DNA of 64,000 bases from positions 10,957,822 to 11,021,821 of the forward strand of contig NC_135570.1 of the NCBI RefSeq assembly GCF_964340395.1. Direction: 5' to 3'. A model generated the notes under the pieces. That model was not told the origin of the DNA, searched no databases, and saw only the letters and a list, made by a program, of their open reading frames with translations. Below, one piece after another: positions 36,932 to 49,393 of the stretch. The stretch is from Glandiceps talaboti. Lineage: Eukaryota; Hemichordata; Enteropneusta; Spengelidae. The position numbers and the translations under genes are program-made. Each line of letters begins with the position of its first letter. Positions within the stretch are counted from its first letter, which is position 1.

Positions 36932-37440
36932 CGAAAGTACAATTCAACCAGCCGAAACAGCTCGTAATATTGGTGTAACTTTCGATTCTCATCACACGTT
37001 AAAAAAGCACAAAGTCATATCCACAACATGTCAATCAATCTACCATTATCTCAGGAAAATTGGCTATATCCGTCCCCACCTCTCCAAATCTACTTGTCAG
37101 AAACTCGTCCAGGCATTAATATCAAGCAAATTTGACAATGGTAATGCCCTACTCTATGGCTTACCCAACGATCATATCAAACCACTCCAACATGTTCAAA
37201 ACGCTGCAGCAAAAATCATCATGCGAGCCAGGAAATATGATCATGTAACACCACTCCTAAAGGAACTACACTGGCTACCAGTTTAGGACAGAATAAAGTT
37301 CGAACTTTTGCTCATGACATACAAGTCCCTCAATGGACTCGCTCCAAGATACTTATCAGACCTTCTTCACTGGAAAACAGCTACGAGAACACTGCGATCA
37401 ACAAATAAACATCTCCTATATGTACCTAAGTACACGCACA
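36932..37440 (+). pseudogene. 5'-truncated LINE reverse-transcriptase C-terminal fragment
   Basis: The frame reads to the end of the reverse-transcriptase region of a non-LTR element: GVTFD...KHKVISTTC, YHYLRKIGYIRPHLSK, QALISSKFDNGNALLYGLP and LLKELHWLPV. After one in-frame TAG (37285-37287) it continues DRIKFELLLMTYKSLNGLAP and RYLSDLL. The LHWLPV..RI.FKLL...YK.LNG.AP.YLSDLL signature is common to CR1/L2/Jockey-type LINEs. The fragment interrupts sequence that is continuous in the other duplicate (GAGCATGAG/TTACTC at 34476-34490). It is dead: truncated and with a nonsense codon. Confidence 0.85.
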
Positions 37441-38448
37441 AGTTACTCATATCACAACTGCAGACTTAGTTGATAATTGGAATCAAATCCAGTAGTTGTA
37501 AATGTCTTGCTGTAACACCACGCATTTTCAAACCAGTAATTTAGGAGACATGAAAATAGGTGTCAGTCTTTGATCCCCATGTATGCATGGATGTGATGTC
37601 TACCATTGTCAGTCCTGCTGCAAGTGGGACAATGTTTTTCATCAGTAACCAAAGATATAACATTCACTCAAATGTGGTCAATTACTTATCAGTAAAAGAT
37701 GATGTACATGTGCTGATTAGTGGTGAATATTATCTGTAGGTTGTGAAGTGACAAGTTCAAAGCTTGGTTTTGGATTTGCCATATTAAAACCCAATAATAT
37801 GATGAAAGTGGCTATATGTATCTTTATATATCTCTATTTTCATCGTTTTGTGTCGTTTGTTTTGTTCCAGGTGATCGCGAAGTTCACCATATCAGATTGC
37901 TTAAAACTGTACTACTTGTAACTAGAGTATCATTTTTCGATAAGACAACCACAATATATTCATTGAAAACTGTGAAAATATCAATATTTAGACATTGCAC
38001 ATATGAATCAGGGGTCTATATTATCCACATACGCAGTACAGAAATGTGGTTGAAATCGTGATCGCCGTTGAGGGCGCTCATTTTGTTCACAGACTCAAAA
38101 ATCAATTTCATCAAAAATAAGTTTACCCAGAAGTGATACAATATTGTTCAGTGTATAATATTACAAGCACGTTATTATGCCTAACAGAACATTTTCAAAA
38201 CCCGTTTCACTTGCAGCTAGTGCAGCTTTCAACTTTTTGAGATCCGTCATAAAACCTCATTTCTTACATAGACCTGACAAGTTCAGTACTTTTAAGTGTA
38301 ATTTCTTAGATTAGGTAATAAATTCCACATTTTTCCTTAAATCAAATTGTTTGTATTGTTATTTCCTATAAAATCTACAAAATCACAAAGGTGGCCAGAA
38401 ATCCCTACAACGTAAACTGAGTATATGACAGAACCCCATAAGTACATG

Positions 38449-38581
38449 TTATTTGCCAAATACCGTTCCATATCTTGTTGCAAGAGGTAAGTTTCCGGTA
38501 ATAACGGAGAGCCGGAGGCGAGCCGTTATACCGGAAAAATTACCTCGAGCAGCAAGATGTGGAACCGTATTTGGCAAATAA
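38449..38581. repeat. Fold-back element with 59-bp arms
   Basis: TTATTTGCCAAATACCG... and its reverse complement at the other end pair almost completely around the centre AGAGCCGGAGGCGAG, with a few mismatches. It directly abuts the end of duplication copy 2. MITE-like, non-coding. Confidence 0.85.
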
Positions 38582-39208
38582 GATACTTATACGTCACCTG
38601 CGACTACGAAATTCAATTTTTGAATGTCTAAAAATGCTGTTTCATTTTAAAACAAAATCACTTCCACGTTATACTGTTGAGCGTAGTATCACGTACTTCT
38701 CTAATGACTGCAGTGCGGTTGTTTACATCTCAGCCTTAACTTTATCATCCAATCAGAGTGCGCCTTTGCTCAGTAGTATGACGTAATGTTTAGTATTTGC
38801 ATATCACTCAAAGATATATTCAAACTTATAACCTTCAGCTGAAAAATGAGTGCGTCTTTGTTTTGCGTACTGTATTCTGTAAACTGCACCCTCTGTGGTG
38901 GTAATTTTCATATCCTTCATAAATTTAGGAATTCATGTTTACGATCGCGTGGCGTTCGCCGTCACTGGACTTTCGCCGTTGTGTGTGGAATTTTTGACTA
39001 TTTCCCTGTGACATGAAAAGTATAGTTCAAAGACTTGTAAATGTTAATTAAATGGAAATCTCGTCGTCATTGGAAATTCTGGGTGAAGTTATAAATCTAC
39101 TAAAGATGAAAATGTACGTACATTGTAGTCGCCTGGCCACATCACCGGATATGACGTAAAATTAATGCAATATGCATGCATTGGTGTTTTATACAGGTAT
39201 ATATTACC

Positions 39209-39270
39209 TAGCTCTGGATGTATATGCTACGAGGTTCGACACGTCTTCGTCGCATATACATCGAGAGCTA
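39209..39270. repeat. Imperfect hairpin
   Basis: TAGCTCTGGATGTATATGC and GCATATACATCGAGAGCTA pair with one mismatch around a loop of about 23 nt. Confidence 0.7.
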
Positions 39271-39576
39271 TATGCTACCTTGCTATTCACAAAGACGACC
39301 TTTATTACCGGGATGCAAACCCCACCTGAATCTCTTTAGTAGTCAATAAATTGTTCGAATGAAATTTTTTGTATTTATCTACTTTTGTTCTAAAACGTAC
39401 CTTACTATAATTCCCATACTACCCTTTTCATGTTCTAACGGTGTATCAGTTTGACATTACCTCAAAATCACAATCGCGATATCAGTTTCTTTTACTATAA
39501 TAGTATCGTCTTGCTTTTTCGAATTTCATAAGAGTGACACTGGAATGAATGGTTTACTATGACGATGACTGTGTAT

Positions 39577-39920
39577 ATATGTATGCATGCATGCATGCAT
39601 GTATGTATGTATGTATGCATGCATGCATGCATGCATGCATGCATGTATGTATGTATGTATGTATGTATGTATGTATGTATGTATGTATGTATGTATGTAT
39701 GTATGTATGTATGTATGTATGTATGTGTGTATGTGTGTGTGTATGTATGTGCGTACGTACGTACGTACGTACGTACGTATGTATGTATATGTATGTATGT
39801 ATGTATGTGTGTGTGTGCATTTGTGTGTTGCTTGTTTTCTCGTGTTTATTGTTTATTTATTTATTTGTTTGTTTGTTTGTTTGTTTGTTTGTTTGTTTGT
39901 TTGTTTGTTTGTTTGTTCGT
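39577..39920. repeat. (GCAT/GTAT/CGTA)n and (TTTG)n arrays
   Basis: Tetranucleotide array moving from GCAT through GTAT to CGTA and back, about 39577-39818, then TTTG at about 39865-39918. All long frames are repeat translation. Confidence 0.95.
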
Positions 39921-40319
39921 TCTATTTTTGCTTGAATAAGCTTAGGCTAACAGCGAATTTTACCGAATAAAATTGGAATCTGTAACATTAAGTTCCTATT
40001 CAAACATTGATTTAAACTTAAAAAATAACTACGTCATATACATGATGGATCAAATAAAACTTGACTCCTGTCTATAAACAACTGTGTACCCTTTCAAAAT
40101 AGACAAACGCGTGATTCTGACCCATAATTTCAATAACAAACAAGCAAATCAAAGAAGCAGTACATTTACGTTACTATGACAACAAAACTATATAAAAAAT
40201 AGTTGGGTTTTCGGAATATAGCAACAGTGATTGTTTGCATTTATTGTTCGACAGATGATCAACCTATGGTAGAGGTCGATCGCAAATCACACCATCTTGT
40301 CTCAGGTGACAACAGCCTA

Positions 40320-40327
40320 TCACGTGA
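40320..40327. promoter_or_regulatory. Palindromic E-box TCACGTGA upstream of NPC1 (candidate CLEAR-like site)
   Basis: TCACGTGA lies 332 bp before the NPC1 start codon. CACGTG with flanking T/A matches the core of the CLEAR element bound by MiT/TFE factors at lysosomal genes. The first exon's transcription start is not known, so this is a position-based suggestion only. Confidence 0.3.
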
Positions 40328-40658
40328 TATGTTTAGTTTAATAATTACTGCATTTTGATAAGATACTCATATATTGGTCAGAATGGATGCCCCATTTCTA
40401 GGTTAATAAGTGAAATATGTAATATATTGCAGTATTGGTTGATGGATCGTCTGTTATGATTGGTTGAGGGACTATCATGTCAGAAGGCATCAGTGTCTTC
40501 ATCGTTATCTCTGTTCTACCTTTGCCCCCCTTCGCTGGACTCATCCCTGTCCGTGACGGTTGCATGATTGTTCCTGTCGTCCATGTAATAGAGATTTGAC
40601 GACAGAAATTTTATAGTTTAAGATATTTCATCAATATATCCTAACCCCACAGACCAAA

Positions 40659-40715
40659 ATGGCTAGGTATTGGTTGTTTGTTGTGGCGGTGCTCTGTTGT
40701 TTTACCAACCTACAG
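40659..40715 (+). CDS. NPC1: NPC1 exon 1: start codon and signal peptide
   Basis: NPC1 is a 13-helix lysosomal membrane protein that takes cholesterol from NPC2 through its N-terminal domain and moves it across the limiting membrane. Exon 1 holds the ATG and 19 codons of a hydrophobic signal peptide (MARYWLFVVAVLCC...), ending CTACAG/GTGAGT in phase 0. It joins [20 protein letters not shown] at 47153, as in other NPC1 proteins, where the signal peptide leads straight into the first Cys-rich motif. Twenty exons (40659-63577) join without frame conflict to 1321 residues, against 1278 for human NPC1. The call is firm; exon 1 itself rests on the signal peptide and phase fit. Confidence 0.8.
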
Positions 40716-41219
40716 GTGAGTGTGTATTTCGTTCAAACTGACAGGGTGTCGGTGAATGCGTCACAACATGTAATCTAGGACACGCCGTAGCAACATGATA
40801 GGTGAGGTTGTCGTTGTTGTATTTTAACTTCCCACAACAGATGCAAAGAATGGGAATAAGATGAAGACAGAATTTTTACAACTAAATTGTTCAGATTGAA
40901 ACTCTTGCTACGTCAAGTCAGATAATTTGTTTGTGTAAATACTTCATTTATTTATTTTACGTGACGTTGCTGTAAGCTTAATAGACGTTAAACATCTGTA
41001 TATGATGATCTTTTGGGGGCACGTCACCAAACGTATGTTCGGAAGTAGTACAGCAATATACAGACCAGGCTTAGGTGCAAATTGAGAAATGTCGTCGTTG
41101 TTGAACAAATATAAAAAATAACTTATGATGAAATTTTGGTAATTGTCGAAGAAATATGATCGTTAATATTTCACAGAACCATACAAATACAAAGTGTAGA
41201 TGTACATGTCACAGCTTGG

Positions 41220-41220
<1 letters not shown>

Positions 41221-41300
<80 letters not shown>

Positions 41301-41310
41301 CATATACATG
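41221..41310. repeat. (CA)n with short TA/CATA tail
   Basis: CA run to about 41290, then TATATATATACATATACATG; in NPC1 intron 1. Confidence 0.95.
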
Positions 41311-41411
41311 TATATAAATGGCGGAAAGAGGTTAAAAAAACTTGTACACTAAAGTACGTAGAAGAATATTGATGCTGGATTCCATTGGATATAATTACAG
41401 ATAAAGTTACT

Positions 41412-41765
41412 AACAAACCAGAGTGACTATAGAGTTTCATTTAGCCAACACAGTGTTTATGTCTCACATACATAAAACAAAATACAGACACTTTATAGCG
41501 TGTTAGTATATACAAGGATACATTTTATCTTACTGTGAACACAAATCAACATCACTGTCAGATGAAACAAGGAAGATTCGAACTCAGAATTGTTTATTTG
41601 TATTCACAATGAGATAAAATGTAACATTTCATGAGCGTGTGCGCTTTCAGTGCCTTTATTTTGTTTGTGTAATTTGTAGCAAAATAAACTGGTGTTTAGA
41701 TGTTCAAAAACCCACAAACATCGTGCGTACGCCCAGTTGAAACTCTATAGTCTTTCTGGTTTGGT
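41412..41765. repeat. Fold-back element in NPC1 intron 1
   Basis: AACAAACCAGAGTGACTATAGAGTTTCA at the left pairs with TGAAACTCTATAGTC...CTGGTTTGG at the right. Inside, AAAACAAAATACAG...ACATTTTATCT pairs with AGATAAAATGT...TTTTGTTTG. Arms are diverged. A deleted relative lies at 25300-25562. Confidence 0.65.
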
Positions 41766-42553
41766 AGTATTTAAAAAAAATCTACTTTCAAGCGACTATG
41801 TAGTTTTCGTCCGAACTGATGACGTCACAGTGGTTCGGATGAAAACTCCGTTGACACTTCAAATTAGATTCCCAAAAGATAATTGAGTGATGACGGCATT
41901 GTATTCTTCACATCAATAAAGGGAACTGTTATGATATTTAAACGCCGAGACAATAGATGACCTTAACTCAACTTTGTTGTTGTTATCAATTTGAAACCTT
42001 GTGTAGAATGATGTAAACATACTTATATAATAATTGCGATTAGAGAGACGGCAGATTAGAACCCAAACTGTGTGTGGACCAGATGAACGATAACAGTAAC
42101 AATGACAAAGTAATGACCAATAATACTCCTAAGCACATATATTTAACTGTCACTAACTGTTATAAAAAATATTGAAATAGTACATGAGTAAAAAGTGAAT
42201 CTCAAACTGGTATGAACGGTATCTAAAAATTCCCAAGTTTTAGAAAATTGCTGATTCACGACCACTACTTTTACGATAGTATAGCAACATGAAGTACTGA
42301 GTACACAGTAAATATATGTCCCAATACTGCATGTTATTGATGTCGTATCGATTTATATTTTAATGTGTTTCAGAAATAATAGTTTGAACACGTTTTTATA
42401 TGAAACCAAACGTTTATCAACGTGAAAAATTCCAATGCTTCTTTCTCACATTTTGATTACTCATCATTGTCTCTGCAACTAGATCACTCATAAGGACCAA
42501 AGTCCATGTCCATAGCCTGGCGATATTATTAAATTTCTTTTGCAAGTAACAAA

Positions 42554-42682
<129 letters not shown>

Positions 42683-43868
42683 TGGTGGAAAATTAGTCTG
42701 TTCAAAAGTCTCCCTGTCGCCCACTCCCTCCCTCTCTCCCTCCCCTTCCTAAAATACATATTTATATTTGTTTAGCTATTTGTTGTTTTTTCGGTTATAA
42801 TCACACTTATATCAAGATTACTTCGATGTTTTGTTGTTGAAGGTATCCCCAGAAAGCCGTTTAGAATGGTTTATTTAAAATTTGTACACGGCGGTTATGA
42901 ACCATCGCCTTGAAACGATGGTGATTTCTGAAAATGCTAAGAAATACATGTACAAGATTTGATGTATGAGGTACGAAATGATGGCCTTGTCATACATTCA
43001 CAACATGATACTAGTAAGGTCAAACATTTAGTTCTGTAGTAATGTTGACATGTATTTCGTGTGCTTTCGTTATCTCTGACAATGATAACTATTGTCTATT
43101 CACAAGCTGGGTTTACGTTTACGCGTGACTGGGCGTAGTTTAGGATGCATACTTATAAGGTATTCCCGGTATCGTACATACTGATGTACATTTAGTTACC
43201 ACTTGCAATTAACTGAACTCAAACTCAATCCTGGTATTAAGATTATAAAGTTAACGATCCGATGACATAATTTGTTCTGTCACACCAGCCAATAAATTGA
43301 AGCAATGTTAGTAAGATTTCTGTCGAGCCAGGGACATTCTGATTCAAGTTATTAAATTGCTTCTACTTTATTTTCTTATTTTCTTAATTTATCACATTTA
43401 TTTGACAAACCGTAATATTCACGTTGTGATTGTGTTTGCACCATAACTTTTGAAAATCAATTGAAAAGAGATACATCCGGCTAGCTTTAAATAAATGTTA
43501 ATTAGATCAACGCATATCTCACGCCATGTATGTACTGTGACATCATCCGATGTACTATAACCTTAGATCTTTGATCCGGTCTTTGGTACATTCAACAACT
43601 GACCCTGACACTTGAACAGCGCCGCCAATGAAACTAATCGCGCACTGGAGATATAACTTTTATATGAGACGCAGATCAAATTGAAATCCACAGACTTGAT
43701 ATTTTAGACAATGTTTGAGGTTTTGACATGTTTTTACAAATTATATAGACTTTTACTTTAGAGTTTCCCAAATGTGTACATTAAAAACGTATTAATTTTA
43801 ACAGGGGATTGTTTTGCTAGCTTTACATACGGTGGGCAGGATGACATGTGTCAGACGCTTATCTCAAA
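42683..43868. other. NPC1 intron 1 segment, nothing recognised
   Basis: No exon, repeat or RNA signal supported. Confidence 0.5.
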
Positions 43869-43957
43869 TTTATTGAGTCGTTTTTGTGGTTTGTGGTTGT
43901 ACTTTAGTGTTATAGTCGTTATTACGATAACCACAAACCACAAAATAGCTCAATAAA
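43869..43957. repeat. Hairpin with about 30-bp arms
   Basis: TTTATTGAGTCG...TTGTGGTTTGTGGTT pairs with AACCACAAACCACAA...CTCAATAAA around a loop of about 28 nt; NPC1 intron 1. Confidence 0.8.
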
Positions 43958-45810
43958 TAGAGACAGTCTGAAAAAAAAACTAGTTCAACAAAAAATTGTA
44001 GTTTAGCAACAATTTGCGCAATCGGTCAGTGGACTGATGACGTCATTTAGGGTGTTGTGCAATGCAAACATTGACACCGTCACCAATTGAATGATTCGTA
44101 CAATCTGAATAAAAAGACAATCATGTCTCTAAGTCCGAGGTCAGTCTCATTCAACCATCCAAAGTCCACGCAATGTACTTTATCGAGTATACACGTCCAC
44201 CAGTTGTTCTATCGTGTATTAGTCTGTACAAATAGTCAAAATGGACGAGCTCCTTCAAACGGACAGGTCATGTATGTTAACATCGCTATGTTACTGTATT
44301 TGTCTCAACATTAGTAATTTGAGTGTGTGCGGTTGCTCACTAAAATGCAAATAGATAAATCAAGTAAATATCACGTACACTGACTATACGCGGAGACACG
44401 GGCATTACGATATATCATTTGAAACCACACTATCGTGGGAATGAAAGAATTTGCGCCGGTTTGACGCGGCACTTCGGGCATCTAAAATGTCCCCAAGAAG
44501 GAGGCGTATACAATTCAGGCGATAAAAGTGATTCAGCTAATAACATATGATATGATAAGATCAGATCAGATCAGATCAGATATAGCTTTATTGCAACCAT
44601 CTAGAAAATTGACAGTTTTATTTGGGTATATTAAGTGTAATATAATAAAGATATGTTCATAAGTTAAATTGATTGAAAAGGATGCACCACTGAGAGCCAA
44701 TATGGCATAGAACCCCGAGTTTAGAGATGAACATTTCTACACAGGGTTCAAATTACCAATGACGATGTACTCGTGACCACTTCAAACCAGTTCTAGATGT
44801 CAATAATAGAAAATTAGCTAGGGTCTTGCAACAATATGTTTGGCATCAACAAACTAGAGTAACATATATCTATATATGAAACAAAAACAACATAGTTGAA
44901 AACAAACGATAAATATTAATGTTTAGTCCATCATCAATGAACAGTTATGGCCAACTCTACTATTGCACCGTGACGTCGCGTTATGACGCGTGGTCACATG
45001 ATAAGATGTTCATTTTAGATTTAGAGCAATTATGATGGACGTTGAAGAAACAGAAGTTTTCATCTGTAAATATTGGTAACCTCAACAATTTTATGTGAGT
45101 ACTTCTCGTACTCACCTCATCACTCCCCCCACCCCCATCCCCATGTAATCCTCGTGCATATAGTGATATGAGTAATATAATCCCAGTGAATAATTTGGAA
45201 ACCTTCAAGTTGCCATCACAGCGTACTAATTCAGGGTGAGAACTGTGGGAGGAGGGGGAAGGAGGAGAGAAAAGATTCAGGTGGCTCGCATGTAAAATTC
45301 ACAGACGATGAGATATCAAATCCACCAATCACTACGTTGACTAATAAAGCAAACTTTAATCTGATCGATAGTGATAACGGTTATCTGAATCACGACGACT
45401 GATAATTGACCACCTCATCTGTTGTGATAAGGAAGATAACCCATACATTTGACCTCATTTGACCTAAAACCAAAGCTCATAGATCATCCGCAATGACGTC
45501 ACATCGCGATAACGAAGATTGATACACAATAGTGCTAGTGACTAGAATTAGCATATTCGTTATCACGTTGTTGGTGTTTATACGATCGAATCACAAAATG
45601 AAATAACAAAGCTTACTTATAGAGGTACGCAGTCGAAAGAGAATCGTCTCCCCCCCCCCGTTTCTCAGGTGTCATTCAAAAGTTCAAGTTCTGAGTTCAA
45701 GCGTACTTATATGCAAATTATGATGACATCATAAGATGACGTCATTAATTAGATTATTAATATATTGAACTTTTCTTCACTGTAAAACGCCCTATCTTAC
45801 ACTGTAAGAC
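43958..45810. other. NPC1 intron 1 segment, only a short (GATCA)n
   Basis: GATCA repeats at about 44558-44580. No exon or RNA gene is recognised. Confidence 0.5.
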
Positions 45811-46246
45811 CACAGGGAGTTCAGGCTCAGTTAGATTTGTTTACAAATACAAACAAACAAGTAATCAAACAAGCAAAAAACAAATAAATAAATAAATAAA
45901 TAAATAATAAATAAACAACAATACAAACAAACAAACCGATAAATGAGTAGATAAAAATGAATAAACAACAACAACAACAAACAAACAAACAAACAAACAA
46001 ACAAACAAATAAATAAATACTGACAACCCCCATGAAATAGCTACCATCGGAGATCTCCATTGGTGACTATTTGGGGGTAGTACTTGTTTGTTTGTTTGTT
46101 GGTTTGTTTGTTTGTTGTTGTGTATTCATTTATATATCTACTCATTTATCGGTTTATTTGTTTGTTTATTTGTTTGTATTTTGTTTGTTTGTTTGTTTGC
46201 TTGTTTATTTGTATTTGTACAACTAACTGAGCCTGAGCTCCCTGTG
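45811..46246. repeat. Fold-back element whose arms contain complementary microsatellites
   Basis: Outer arms 45811-45834 (CACAGGGAGTTCAGGCTCAG...) and 46223-46246 are reverse complements with one mismatch. Inward, (CAAA)n/(AAAT)n runs on the left face (TTTG)n/(ATTT)n on the right. GATAAATGAGTAGAT and ATCTACTCATTTATC also pair. The centre is near 46028. Located in NPC1 intron 1. Confidence 0.85.
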
Positions 46247-47152
46247 TTAAGACATGTAGTGTGGTGGCATCCCCTACATCGGTCAGTACCATCGTCGGAC
46301 AGAGCGGTTTGACGCAGTGAATCTTACACACTATATTATATATGTGAAACAAAATTATGTTCTTGTTTTTTGATATCCACTTCTTAAAAATTATGACTTG
46401 TATTAATATTAAACAAAATCAGGGTTTCTTTTCAGAAGATTACATCACATGGATGGGGATTTTGTAGAAGTGTGATGAATTCGAAGTTGGAAAAGCTGGA
46501 AATTAAAAACATATTGGAAAAGTTCACTTAGTACATTTATGTAAATAACACCGGTGGACCAGGTCAACCCAATGGGAATGTAGACCCATTTCTATTTCGC
46601 TTCCAAAGGGTTAAAATTAATGGCAGTGTTTCCACATAGAGTCTGTGGTAATTTTGTTTGGGAACCTAGGTAAAATGACATGGGAACCACCTGTAGATAT
46701 TACTTACTTACCGCCCTAAGCAAAAAGACTCGAGAACTGATACCTGCACATAACATTTTTCAAGGTTTCAAGGCTGGCGTGTACTTTTGAAACAGTACTG
46801 TAACTTGATTAGAAGCATGTAAGATCTTCCAAAACACTTCAGATTTGTAGCAATTGCCGATAATTGTTATTACAAGAATGTACTTTAATAGCACAAAATG
46901 ATCTTTTTAATACTGGGAACTCGAAGACTTTAAGTCTAAATTTGAATAATCTAAGTGTCTTTGTGAGCTATTCATAAAGATAAGGGGTGCATATCTTTCT
47001 AAATATTTTTTTTCAACGGTGTCACCTTTATACATTTTTGTCTTGTTTGGAATGCTGAGCATTTGATAGGGTGACCCGAACTACGGGACACCCTGTTTGA
47101 AACCTCAGATGAAGTTTTCACACACCTCATGTAATATTTTTTTTCTCCACAG
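46247..47152. other. End of NPC1 intron 1
   Basis: No repeats recognised; ends with the pyrimidine tract and acceptor TTTTTTTTCTCCACAG at 47137-47152. Confidence 0.6.
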
Positions 47153-48433
47153 GTAACGGCTTCATATCCTTACATTCACTCTGAAGGGTACTGCATGTGG
47201 TATAGTGAGTGTGGTATTAGTCCAGAAACAAACAAAACAGTTCCTTGTCATTATAATGGTCCTGCGATACGTCTTGAAGAACCCCTTGGTTTGGGCATAT
47301 TGGCCGAGCTGTGTCCCCAATACTATGAAGAGGGGAATTCGTATACATGCTGCGACACTTTACAGCTGCAAACATTACAAGTATCTACGGCTTTTATACA
47401 GACAGCATTTGCCCGTTGTCCAGCATGTTTGGAAAACTTCATGCAATTGTATTGTGAGTCAACATGTAGTCCTGACACAAGCTTGTTCATTAATAACTCA
47501 CGTACTTATTACGACGTCGAGACCAACTTAACTATGCTTTTGGAAAGCGATTACTTCATTTCTAAAAGAAATGGGTATGGTTCATATTACTCGTGTAATG
47601 AAGTGTTGTTTCCGTCGACCAACTCCCCCGTCATTGGGTTAATGTGTGGTGGATACACGGCAGAGGAGTGTACACCAGAAGCATGGCTGGATTATATGGG
47701 CAGTCCAAGTAATGGTATCACGCCATTTCGATTACGTTATGTTATGGTTGAAAATGGTACAGAGATTGGGCATGGTGTTGAACCAATGGATAAGCCCATC
47801 ATACCCTGCAATGATTCGCCCTCGAACACTACTTACGCATGCAGCTGTCAAGACTGTACCATAGCATGCGGAGCTGCGCTCGATCGGCCAGCTGAAGAGG
47901 AGCCCTGGGAAATCGGTGGTATAGATGGCGTTCTGTTCGTTATGATCATGGTTTTCTGTTGTTTCGTGGTTGTATACATAGGCCTACTCATCTTCTACTA
48001 CACAATGGTTAAGGATAAGAACAGGAGTGGTGATGAAAACAAGAAACTGGTAGTGACCGAGGATGACGTGAACTGTGTTGAAAATGCTGGTTACGTGATG
48101 CATAAAAACATGAGTGAAATCTTTCGACGATGGGGTGTTTTCGTCACTACCAACCCAATAAAAGTGATAGTGATCGCTCTCATAGCCGTCACCATCTGTG
48201 CATGTGGGAACGCGTTTATAATCATAACTGTGGATCCAATCGATCTGTGGGTATCCGACGATAGTCGTTGTCTAGCAGAGAAGAATTACTATGACGAGCA
48301 TTTTCAACCATTCTGGCGTGTATCTCAAGTCATTATCACTGCACCTAATCACAACAGTTCGGTCTATGCAACCTGGCCAAACGGTGTACACGAGAACTTT
48401 GGACCAGTATTAGACAACGAATTTTTACACCAG
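47153..48433 (+). CDS. NPC1: NPC1 exon 2: N-terminal domain, TM1, TM2 and start of the middle luminal domain
   Basis: 427 codons (residues 20-446), phase 0 at both ends. The Cys-rich sterol-binding N-terminal domain opens [10 protein letters not shown] and includes [30 protein letters not shown] and CSCQDC. TM1 follows the Pro-containing linker ([20 protein letters not shown]). TM2 is around [20 protein letters not shown], and the conserved NPIDLW equivalent reads DPIDLW. The Gln matching human Gln79, which contacts the sterol hydroxyl, is kept. The residue matching Asn41 is Pro (TVPCHYNGP). Several vertebrate exons are represented here by one. The reading frame stays open past the donor CAG/GTAAAG because the intron is made of stop-free repeats. 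Confidence 0.97.
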
Positions 48434-48471
48434 GTAAAGATTGTACATACGTCTATTAACTGGTACACTAC

Positions 48472-49087
<616 letters not shown>

Positions 49088-49145
49088 GACGGACGCTTAC
49101 AAAAATATCTTCCCAATATAACAAGATTGGCCTTGTTTTTGCCAG

Positions 49146-49393
49146 GTACTTGATCTACAAGAATACCTGAATTACATGCCAGTGTGGTATGAACCAGACC
49201 AAGAATTCTTCACCCTAGAAGACATATGTTACATGGCTATGGAGCCTGAAATTCTGAAGTGTGTGATACAGAGCCCACTGCAGTATTATCAAAATGATCA
49301 CGCCAAACTTGATCGAGTGGTTTACGTAGACGAAATGGGCAACACACTGGATTACCCAGCTGACTATAGAGACCATTTCCAATACTGTGTCAA
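49146..49393 (+). CDS. NPC1: NPC1 exon 3: middle luminal domain
   Basis: Acceptor TTTGCCAG, donor CAA/GTAAGC; 82 codons plus two bases. [12 protein letters not shown] continues the human-type HQVLDLQ junction, and [11 protein letters not shown] matches the conserved LQDIC segment. Ends DHFQYCV(K), matching FxYCV. Confidence 0.95.

Larger units (their letters stand above)
36180..38441 (+). repeat. Direct segmental duplication, copy 2
   Basis: Matches copy 1 from TGTTCGATTCATGATCAC to TATATGACAGAACC(C/T)CATAA. Main differences are a 509-bp LINE insertion (36932-37440), a single minisatellite unit, and scattered small indels and substitutions. Confidence 0.9.

Noticed and set aside
39549-39970. 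Long Cys/Val/Tyr- and Leu/Phe/Val-rich open frames
   Set aside because: Direct translation of GTAT, GCAT and TTTG repeats; overlapping frames on both strands are equally open.
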